From Planctomycetaceae bacterium (GTDB lineage Bacteria; Planctomycetota; MHYJ01; SBBU01), in NCBI GenBank assembly GCA_005239585.1, contig SBBU01000028.1:1-11603 (forward strand): 11,603 nucleotides of DNA. The letters run 5' to 3'. The position numbers and the translations under genes are program-made. Shown here piece after piece: positions 1 to 5,381 of this stretch (positions within the stretch are counted from its first letter, which is position 1; each line of letters starts with the position of its first letter). The notes under the pieces were generated by a model. That model did no database searches and had not been told where the DNA came from. It saw only the letters and a list, made by a program, of their open reading frames with translations.

Positions 1-29
1 ACAGTAGCTTGAGATTTATATGAACAAAA

Positions 30-67
30 GTGTAAACTATGTCATAAGAATATTGTGTAAACTATGT
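30..67. repeat. Two-copy 13-bp direct repeat, possible IS end remnant
   Basis: The 13-mer GTGTAAACTATGT occurs exactly at 30-42 and again at 55-67, a 25-bp period, just upstream of the tRNA gene. The second copy is followed by GCCAGAAAGGACA. Paired TGTAAA-CTATGT-type motifs like these resemble the multiple transposase-binding repeats at the ends of some IS families with an integrase-type (DDE) transposase. That resemblance is from memory, and no transposase lies in the window. The repeat could instead be a pair of regulator sites for the tRNA. The exact duplication is certain; its meaning is inferred. Confidence 0.45.
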
Positions 68-89
68 GCCAGAAAGGACAAATTTATTT

Positions 90-163
90 GGGCGAGTGGC
101 GGAATTGGTATACGCGGTGGTTTCAAAAACCACACTTTGAGGGTTCGATTCCCTCCTCGCCTA
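90..163 (+). tRNA. tRNA-Leu (anticodon CAA) with an unusually short variable loop
   Basis: The cloverleaf is complete. The acceptor stem is 90-96 with 156-162, seven pairs with a terminal G-U. The D stem is GCG 99-101 with CGC 113-115, around a GAATTGGTATA loop. The anticodon stem is 117-121 with 129-133, around loop TTCAAAA with anticodon CAA at 124-126. The T arm is GAGGG, TTCGATT, CCCTC (139-155). The discriminator is A163 and no CCA is encoded. The D arm (GCGGAATTGGTA...CGC), the CAA anticodon and A73 all say leucine, reading UUG codons. The variable region is only ACTTT (134-138), whereas bacterial tRNA-Leu is normally class II with a variable arm of ten or more bases. All other stems pair perfectly, so this may be a functional class I-like tRNA-Leu, a gene that has lost its arm, or an assembly deletion. 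Confidence 0.88.
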
Positions 164-238
164 AGACAGCAAAGTTATGACATTTCTTCTACAGGAAAAA
201 CAGCCATTGCATTGGTTTCATCAACATCATTGATTCGA

Positions 239-244
239 TATACT
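239..244 (+). promoter_or_regulatory. Possible -10 box for pcp
   Basis: TATACT ends 10 bp before the pcp ATG at 255. No good -35 element lies 16-18 bp upstream (TTTCAT at 216-221 is the best), and pcp has no visible Shine-Dalgarno site. If used, it would give a transcript starting only about 4 bases before the start codon. Weak on its own, but it fits a pattern seen at other genes in the window. Confidence 0.25.
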
Positions 245-254
245 TATTCCACCA

Positions 255-800
255 ATGAAGGTACTAATAACAGGATTTGAGCCATGGGGCAGGATAAAGC
301 AAAATCCCAGCGGAGAGGCGGTCAAGATACTATTGAAAAAACCTCCTAATAGAATAAAGCTTTGTGGAGAAGTACTTCCTACGGAATTCAAAGAGGCAGA
401 GAAGAAAATCATTGCGGCCGTCAAGAGGGAAAAACCGAATTTCCTCATAATGACAGGACTCGCCACAGGACGCAAAAAGATATCACTAGAGGCAATTGCT
501 CTTAATATAGACCACTCTGAATATCCAGACGATAGCGGTGAGAAACGCTGGCGAAAACCCATAAAAAAAGGACCAATAGTGCTGGAATCGCGTCTTCCTA
601 TTGATCGACTCTACCAAGTGCTTAAGCGAGCTCACCTGCCAGTTACAATTTCATATAATGCAGGCACATACATCTGTAACCACGTCCATTACGTAGCTCG
701 CTATCATTTTCCCAGCCTTGAAAGCGGATTCGTGCATCTCCCCCCAAGGCCAATGAACAAAATTGTAAAGGCCTTGCGATTGATAATTAATTCACTCTGA
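255..800 (+). CDS. pcp: Pyroglutamyl-peptidase I (peptidase family C15)
   Basis: Cytosolic cysteine peptidase that removes N-terminal pyroglutamate (5-oxoproline) from peptides. The 181-residue product opens with the family signature MKVLITGFEPWG. It keeps the Glu-Cys-His catalytic triad in recognisable blocks: E79 in GLATGRKKISLEAIALNI, C141 in NAGTYICNHVHY, and H161 in GFVHLPP. It is 20-30 residues shorter than typical members, mainly at the C-terminus and between blocks, but no catalytic block is missing. The start is fixed by the conserved N-terminus, although no Shine-Dalgarno site is visible. The last 14 bases overlap the 3' end of the convergent phhB gene, so there is no room for a terminator between them. 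The gene lies downstream of the tRNA on the same strand, but a shared transcript cannot be judged. Family assignment is firm; the peptide substrates in this organism are unknown. Confidence 0.93.
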   Translation: MKVLITGFEPWGRIKQNPSGEAVKILLKKPPNRIKLCGEVLPTEFKEAEKKIIAAVKREKPNFLIMTGLATGRKKISLEAIALNIDHSEYPDDSGEKRWRKPIKKGPIVLESRLPIDRLYQVLKRAHLPVTISYNAGTYICNHVHYVARYHFPSLESGFVHLPPRPMNKIVKALRLIINSL

Positions 801-1128
801 GGGCGTTTACCTTGGCTGCCATTATGAAATCATTCTCATGCAGTCCGCCTATCTTGTGCGTGTACATGACTAGTTTTACCTTGTTGTAGTGGATCTCAAA
901 ATCTGGATGATGCCCCTCCGACTCGGCAAGCAGAGCAACCTTATTTACAAAGTCTATAGCTGCCTTGAAATCTTTAAATTTGAATGTCCCTGAGATACGC
1001 GTTGCATCAGAGGAAAGCTCCCACCCTTCAGTTGACTTGAGGAACTCTTCTGCCTTGGCTCTTTCAAGTGGCGGGATTCCCCCGCGACATGGCACACACT
1101 TTTTCTGCCCAAGTTCCGCACTATCCAT
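787..1128 (-). CDS. phhB: Pterin-4a-carbinolamine dehydratase (PCD/DCoH family)
   Basis: Dehydrates 4a-hydroxytetrahydrobiopterin in the recycling of the pterin cofactor of aromatic amino acid hydroxylases; many bacteria carry it for other pterin or folate roles. The 113-residue product has the full family motif: E71-G-H73-H74-P75, then Y81, H91 and D100 (GHHPDFEIHY, then THKIGGLHEND). H73, H74 and H91 correspond to the active-site histidines. The N-terminal CVPCRGG (C11, C14) is common in bacterial members. No Shine-Dalgarno site precedes the ATG. A promoter (-35 at 1161-1166, -10 at 1138-1143) would start transcription about 3 bases before the ATG, suggesting a leaderless mRNA. The 3' end overlaps pcp by 14 bp. 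No aromatic amino acid hydroxylase lies nearby. Confidence 0.95.
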   Translation of the reverse strand: MDSAELGQKKCVPCRGGIPPLERAKAEEFLKSTEGWELSSDATRISGTFKFKDFKAAIDFVNKVALLAESEGHHPDFEIHYNKVKLVMYTHKIGGLHENDFIMAAKVNALRVN

Positions 1129-1137
1129 TTAGGGCTA

Positions 1138-1166
1138 ATGATAAGAGCTCCTCTGCCCCATTTCAA
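1138..1166 (-). promoter_or_regulatory. Sigma70-type promoter for phhB
   Basis: Read on the minus strand, TTGAAA (1166-1161) is followed after exactly 17 bp by TATCAT (1143-1138). Each hexamer has one mismatch to consensus. The predicted transcription start, about 1131, is only about 3 bases from the phhB ATG. This divergent region also holds the sigma factor promoter about 40 bp away, on the other strand. Confidence 0.6.
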
Positions 1167-1206
1167 CCAGTTTCGGCCAATATATCACGGACTTTGGGAC
1201 AAGGGA

Positions 1207-1234
1207 TTGACTCACAAGCTACTTAGTATATAAT
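1207..1234 (+). promoter_or_regulatory. Sigma70-type promoter for the ECF sigma factor gene
   Basis: TTGACT (1207-1212) and a perfect TATAAT (1229-1234) are separated by 16 bp. The predicted transcription start at about 1240-1242 lies at or beyond the upstream in-frame TTG (1239) and ATG (1242). Translation from those codons would therefore be leaderless or impossible, which supports the start at 1317 with a leader of about 75 bases. Confidence 0.7.
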
Positions 1235-1316
1235 CGATTTGATGCCTGAACGACCTACGATAATGGGATTGATGGTCGATCGAAAGGAGGAGGGTTCGGC
1301 AGCGAGGATTAACAAC

Positions 1317-1904
1317 ATGTCCGAACTAGACATCGAGGAAGGAAAGCTTATAAAACGCTGCCAATCAGGCGATCAAGTTGCATTTAAAAAACTCTTCGAA
1401 CGATATCAACAAAAGATCTACATTGCTTCATACAACATCCTCGGCGACCACGACATTGCAAGAGATGTCGTCCAAGAAACTTTTGTCCGAGTCTTCAAAA
1501 ACATAAAGAATTTCAACAGGGGAAAACACTTTTATACATGGCTATATCAGATCGCAATTAACGTCTCTATCGATTTTTTGAGAAAAAGAGCCCGCAACAG
1601 AGAAACGGGTGCAGATGTAACCATATATGACAAAGACACCAAGACACCAACTCGCTGCATCGTACTACAGGAAACAAAGGACAAGGTAAGGCAAATCATC
1701 AGTATGCTTCCTGATAAGTACAAAATCGTCCTAGCCTTGCGCGACATCCAGGGTCTCTCTTGCGAGGAGATTGCCGAGATTATTGGTTGTAAATCAATCA
1801 CCGCAAGATGGAGAATCTATCAGGCGCGTAAAATATTCAAAGCTCTATGGACTGACACCCAACCCGGCAATTCCAACACCCGTAAACCACGCACCATCCC
1901 ATGA
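1317..1904 (+). CDS. ECF-type RNA polymerase sigma factor (sigma70 family, group 4)
   Basis: Directs RNA polymerase to a specialised set of promoters. The 195-residue product has two sigma domains. Region 2 is at about residues 22-92, with DIARDVVQETFVRVFKNIKNF and FYTWLYQIAINVSIDFLRKR as the core-binding and -10-recognition helices. Region 4 is at about 118-176, with LPDKYKIVLALRDIQGLSCE and a helix-turn-helix ending ITARWRIYQARK. The basic linker and the missing regions 1 and 3 are typical of ECF factors. The frame stays open upstream to a TTG at 1239. I chose M at 1317 because GAGG (1304-1307) sits 9 bases before it and the promoter places the transcript start at about 1241. A stronger AAAGGAGG at 1283-1290 has no start codon at usable spacing. 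No anti-sigma factor is adjacent; instead the stop overlaps the ATG of a 27-codon ORF. The target regulon is unknown. Confidence 0.9.
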   Translation: MSELDIEEGKLIKRCQSGDQVAFKKLFERYQQKIYIASYNILGDHDIARDVVQETFVRVFKNIKNFNRGKHFYTWLYQIAINVSIDFLRKRARNRETGADVTIYDKDTKTPTRCIVLQETKDKVRQIISMLPDKYKIVLALRDIQGLSCEEIAEIIGCKSITARWRIYQARKIFKALWTDTQPGNSNTRKPRTIP

Positions 1905-1984
1905 AAGAGATGGCTTTAGTACAGCAAATCAGACTCATCCCTGGCCCCAAGACTAGAGCTTTCTGTATTGTGGAGGATAAATAA
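1901..1984 (+). CDS. Possible 27-residue peptide overlapping the sigma factor stop
   Basis: An ATG at 1901 overlaps the sigma factor TGA in the arrangement ATGA and opens a 27-codon frame ending in TAA at 1982-1984. The product begins MKEMALVQQIRLIPG and ends FCIVEDK, with no recognisable motif or membrane segment. It has no Shine-Dalgarno site of its own and could be translated only by coupling to the sigma gene. ECF sigma genes are often followed by a 4-bp-overlapping anti-sigma gene, but this peptide is far too short and does not resemble one. It may be chance. Confidence 0.2.
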   Translation: MKEMALVQQIRLIPGPKTRAFCIVEDK

Positions 1985-1994
1985 AAGAAGCTCT
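1955..1994. terminator. Weak inverted repeat between convergent genes
   Basis: AGAGCTT (1955-1961) and AAGCTCT (1988-1994) form a 7-bp inverted repeat around a 26-base loop, in the 157-bp gap between the sigma factor gene and the end of the lipid operon. On the minus strand the arm at 1988-1994 is followed by TCTTTTATTTAT, a T-rich run. A shared terminator for the two converging transcripts is possible, but the stem is short, the loop is long and the T-run lies inside the loop. Apart from the 27-codon ORF, nothing else convincing is seen in this gap. Confidence 0.2.
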
Positions 1995-2061
1995 TAAATA
2001 AAGCCGCAGGTAACAAGTAATCATCTAGTGTAACGGTGTCCGTCCCCTCCACTCGCAAGTC

Positions 2062-3957
2062 CTATGGCTTCCAACTCTTTTCAATCTCATTAGTAAAGAG
2101 TTCCGGGGAGATTGCATTAAATCGTACCCTTTCTTCTCTTGATGGATGGATATAAAGGAGTTTTCCATCAAGCAATGCCTCAACCGCTGTTCGTGCAATC
2201 TGAGCAGGAGATTCAAAACTATTACTATCCTGTCCCGTGTAATACCTTAAAGTCCGTCTACCAAGCTTTCGCCCAAGAGCACTCTCGATGTGTGGTGGCA
2301 CAATTGTTGTGACTGTTATTTTCCTGTGTTTTAATTCCCTTCCTAACGACTCTGATAGAGTCCAAAAGGCCGCCTTCGATGAGTAGTAAGCACTATAAAG
2401 AGGTAACCCTGCCCGTCCACCAGAAGAAACCACGTTCAATATCCCTCCAGGACCTCTTACCCACTTTGCTAGAAACACCTGAATAAACCTTGCTGGCGTA
2501 AAGAAATTAACTTGAAATATTTCTCGAAGCTTTTCCTCAGATATCTCAGTAAATGGGTCTACAATTCCCACTGCTGCATTATTAACAAGATAATCAAACT
2601 TTTCATTCACACCTTGAATGAATGACTCAATAGACTCTTTTTTAGATAAATCAACAACAGACCATGCTGAAGAATATTTGTGCGCGAGTTTGCGAAGAGT
2701 TGATTCATTTCTGCCTACAAGGTAAAGCTCATGCCCACGCGAGTTAAACTCTTCACAAAAAGCATTACCCAAAGTTCCCGTCGCACCTGTTATTAAAACC
2801 TTGGGTCTAATATTTGATCTGACATTTATACGTACAGCTCCACTTCTTGTAACAGACCCAACCACATTGAAGAACATTTCAATCTCATCTTCAGTATTAT
2901 AAAAATGAGGCGAAATTCTTATATAATTACCACGTATAGAGACATTTATCCTATTCTCTTCTAATCTTTGTCTTACCTCGTCAATCTTCCCAGGGAGGCA
3001 GAAGCTCAGAATTCCTGACCGTTGACTTGAAGGCTTTATTCCTAAAGATTCTAGGTGTTCAAGCTCAATCTCTTTCAAGCTTCTAACCCTACTGTAGATG
3101 TTTTCCATCCCAATCTCATCAAGTTCATCAAGAGAGGCTCTTATTCCGGCAAGCGCAACAAAGTCAGGCATACCCGCCTCGAAGCGACATGCTCCATATG
3201 CAAACTTTGGTTCTCTTTCTTCAAAGAAGCCAGGATTCTCAACACTCATCCATCCGGCACACGGTACATGAAGGTCTTCAATTAACTCCTTTCTAATAAA
3301 AAGAAATCCTGTTCCAGGGGGAGCAAGAAGCCACTTTTGACCGCCACAAGCCAAAAAATCAATAAAACAGTTTTTAACATCTAACTGCACTGCCCCAACC
3401 GCTTGCACACCATCGACGCAGAATAATATACCGTTCTCTCTACAAAAACGACCAATCTCTTCAAGCTCATAAAACCGGCCTGTAAGATAATCAACAGCAC
3501 TAAGCGATATCAGCCTTACATTTCCAAGACTTGATTTTTTTAAGGTCTCCAATAGCGGCATCCCTGAATCAATTTTCAACGTGATAGTCTCTACCCCTAA
3601 CGATCTAAGGTTTTTCCACACATAAAGATTCGAAGGAAATTCATCCTGCGGAACTATCACCGTATCGCCAGATCTCCATCTGATCGCGTTTGCAACAAGC
3701 CCAAGTCCAGATGACGTATTTTGTACATGTGTAATCTCATCTGCTGATGCACCAATAATGTCTGCAAAGAGTCTCCTACTTCTTTCCAGATGAGTTATCC
3801 ACTCTGTAAGATTTTTCTCCATTGGTTCGTGCATATGATTTACTGTCCTTAGCATAGCCTCGGCTGTTCTATGTGAGATAGGACCTGTTGAGGCATGGTT
3901 TAAAAATATGCGGTCTTCGGTTATGGGATATTGCTTTCTTATAGATTCTATGTCCAT
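2062..3957 (-). CDS. Fusion of class V aminotransferase-fold PLP enzyme and short-chain dehydrogenase
   Basis: Numbered from the upstream ATG at 3963, residues 1-370 are a class V PLP enzyme (the fold of cysteine desulfurases and isopenicillin N epimerase). It has N-terminal LNHASTGPIS, DEFPSN at about 107, the cofactor-binding D184 in VDGVQAVG, and the Schiff-base lysine K210 in GGQKW. Residues 387-633 are an NAD(P)-dependent short-chain dehydrogenase, with TGATGTLG (392-399) for dinucleotide binding, NNAA (461-464), and the catalytic S513, Y526 and K530 (YYSSK). Both halves look intact and one uninterrupted frame joins them. I prefer the ATG at 3957: GGAGG (3964-3968) is 6 bases from it but directly abuts the ATG at 3963. 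The gene follows the CDP-alcohol transferase almost without a gap and is last in the operon. A plausible but unproven role is making the amino or hydroxy alcohol used as a lipid headgroup. The substrate cannot be read from sequence. Confidence 0.9.
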   Translation of the reverse strand: MDIESIRKQYPITEDRIFLNHASTGPISHRTAEAMLRTVNHMHEPMEKNLTEWITHLERSRRLFADIIGASADEITHVQNTSSGLGLVANAIRWRSGDTVIVPQDEFPSNLYVWKNLRSLGVETITLKIDSGMPLLETLKKSSLGNVRLISLSAVDYLTGRFYELEEIGRFCRENGILFCVDGVQAVGAVQLDVKNCFIDFLACGGQKWLLAPPGTGFLFIRKELIEDLHVPCAGWMSVENPGFFEEREPKFAYGACRFEAGMPDFVALAGIRASLDELDEIGMENIYSRVRSLKEIELEHLESLGIKPSSQRSGILSFCLPGKIDEVRQRLEENRINVSIRGNYIRISPHFYNTEDEIEMFFNVVGSVTRSGAVRINVRSNIRPKVLITGATGTLGNAFCEEFNSRGHELYLVGRNESTLRKLAHKYSSAWSVVDLSKKESIESFIQGVNEKFDYLVNNAAVGIVDPFTEISEEKLREIFQVNFFTPARFIQVFLAKWVRGPGGILNVVSSGGRAGLPLYSAYYSSKAAFWTLSESLGRELKHRKITVTTIVPPHIESALGRKLGRRTLRYYTGQDSNSFESPAQIARTAVEALLDGKLLYIHPSREERVRFNAISPELFTNEIEKSWKP

Positions 3958-3959
3958 AA

Positions 3960-4565
3960 TCATCCTCCAAAATTCCTTTTAATCCGGATAAACGATGTCA
4001 AAAGTCCTCCAGCAAAAGTCCACCAGAGAAAAATATAGATAAAATCAATCATCCAGCCATTCAGTAAGGAGAGAAACTGCAAAATCGAGGAGATAATTAG
4101 AGCGGCAATCCGATCAGTCTGACCAACAGGCCCCACACTCTGAGTTGGTTTTCCAACAGTTAGACCAAGTAATCCAGAAAATGTCACAAGCCAACCAGCG
4201 GCAACGGCAAGCATACCAGGAAAAGCTCTTGCCGGTACAGAAAGCGCAATCGAGAGCATAAGGATGATGTCACACAACTCAGGTGCTATTCTATTGATCA
4301 GTTCGCCCTTAGCTGTTGATCTTGAAAAAGTGACAGCAACAAGCCCGTCAAGTGTCCCAAGTGTCATTCTAAGAATGATCAGAATAACCCCTGCAAAATA
4401 GAGCCATGGGATTTTCTCGGCAAAAAAGTATGCTGCTGCTGTAGCAATACCAACGGGGACAATAGACCAGCTTAGGAGATTCGGATCAGTTTTTTCAAAG
4501 AGCACAATTGCACCTTTGAGCACCTTCCTGTAGCCGTATTTCGCGTTATAAAGCCCAATATCCAT
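3960..4565 (-). CDS. CDP-alcohol phosphatidyltransferase family membrane protein (YnbA/YnjF type)
   Basis: Members of this family move a phosphatidyl group from CDP-diacylglycerol to an alcohol in the membrane. This 201-residue protein has about six hydrophobic segments. It carries part of the CDP-alcohol signature, LDGLVAV (72-78) with G87 and D99, and also GPVGQTDR (145-152), a block I associate with the YnbA/YnjF subgroup. The full family motif D..DG..AR........G...D...D is degenerate here. The first Asp is G70, the Arg is V78, the third Asp is N91 and the fourth, the expected catalytic base, is P95. The subgroup itself tolerates Asn at the first and third positions, so V78 and P95 are the striking changes. 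GGAG 7 bases before the ATG supports the start. The gene starts 3 bp after the methyltransferase stop and its stop overlaps the upstream ATG of the next gene. It is a true family member, but activity is uncertain. Confidence 0.87.
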   Translation of the reverse strand: MDIGLYNAKYGYRKVLKGAIVLFEKTDPNLLSWSIVPVGIATAAAYFFAEKIPWLYFAGVILIILRMTLGTLDGLVAVTFSRSTAKGELINRIAPELCDIILMLSIALSVPARAFPGMLAVAAGWLVTFSGLLGLTVGKPTQSVGPVGQTDRIAALIISSILQFLSLLNGWMIDFIYIFLWWTFAGGLLTSFIRIKRNFGG

Positions 4566-4568
4566 ACA

Positions 4569-5381
4569 TCATCTCCATTTTCTTGCAAGATCAACCGCAT
4601 AAAATCCCCACCTATCCTGAAGAGTATCTATCACTTCAAACCCTGCCTCCTCAAGCCACTGGTGAATCGTCCGACTCGATCGAATGGACAAACGTAGCGG
4701 TCCATGATCAAAGTGTGGAAAAACTGATGTGACCATTTTCATGTCTGTGTGCCACGTCTGTGTCGTAAGCACGAGGCAACCGCCAACCTGCAGAGTCTCA
4801 CTTAAAAGTCTTATAGAATATTTTGCTATAGAATCATCTGTGATCCATTCGTAGATTCCTGCGGCAACAATCACATTTGGCCTCGGACTTGAGGAAAGAA
4901 GTTCCTCTCTGTTCAGTGCATCACCTGTTTCAAATCTGATGTCAAGACCTTGCAGATCTGCCTCCTTCTTCGCTTCCTCCAGCCAACGAACATCCATGTC
5001 TCTACATATTGTATGAACATGCTTGTTCTTAAATTCTGATATTGTCTCAATCATATAAGAAGCAGTTCCACATGCTATGTCCAGCACAGAGGCCCCGTTG
5101 CTATCTAATAACCTATCAGAGATAGCTCGCTTTAAAAGTATCTTGATGTTTCTCTTGCGAACACGTATAGATTCCCAACCTTCATGATTAAGGTAGAATC
5201 TATCAATCCATCTTCCAATCAGTAGCCATCCTGAAGGATTATTTTTATAAATGTAATCAAGAACCTTTCCTGAAGTAAGACCATGACGCAGTGTCAGGCT
5301 GATACCTGTACCAAGTCTCCCAAGACTGTGAATAAAACACTTTATCAAAAATATATTTACACTGCTGAGAATCGCTCTCAT
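4569..5381 (-). CDS. SAM-dependent methyltransferase, Methyltransf_20 type (like the C-terminal half of YnbC)
   Basis: The 270-residue product has a class I SAM-binding core with motif I VLDIACGTASY (99-109), CRDMD (126-130), a motif-II-like GDALNREE (153-160), and PRPNVIVAAGIYEWI (167-180). The order RFYLNHEGWESIRVRKRN, RD.D, GDAL, PRP, GIYE, QTWH, WGFY matches the methyltransferase half of E. coli YnbC as I recall it. In YnbC that half is fused behind an alpha/beta hydrolase (lysophospholipase-like) domain. Here the hydrolase is absent and only a hydrophobic N-terminal helix precedes it. AGGAG 6 bases before the ATG sets the start, which overlaps the acyltransferase stop as ATGA. The substrate is unknown for the family; the context suggests a lipid or lipid headgroup. 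Confidence 0.88.
   Translation of the reverse strand: MRAILSSVNIFLIKCFIHSLGRLGTGISLTLRHGLTSGKVLDYIYKNNPSGWLLIGRWIDRFYLNHEGWESIRVRKRNIKILLKRAISDRLLDSNGASVLDIACGTASYMIETISEFKNKHVHTICRDMDVRWLEEAKKEADLQGLDIRFETGDALNREELLSSSPRPNVIVAAGIYEWITDDSIAKYSIRLLSETLQVGGCLVLTTQTWHTDMKMVTSVFPHFDHGPLRLSIRSSRTIHQWLEEAGFEVIDTLQDRWGFYAVDLARKWR

Noticed and set aside
20..280. 86-residue forward ORF at the left edge
   Set aside because: It runs straight through the tRNA gene and into pcp in another frame, and its translation has no domain.
954..1166. 70-residue minus-strand ORF overlapping phhB
   Set aside because: It lies in a different frame over a well-supported gene and its promoter, with no recognisable motif.
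1239..1316. N-terminal extension of the sigma factor from TTG 1239 or ATG 1242
   Set aside because: The promoter TTGACT-N16-TATAAT places the transcript start at about 1241, and the first 26 residues do not look like sigma sequence. ATG 1317 has a GAGG at 9 bases.
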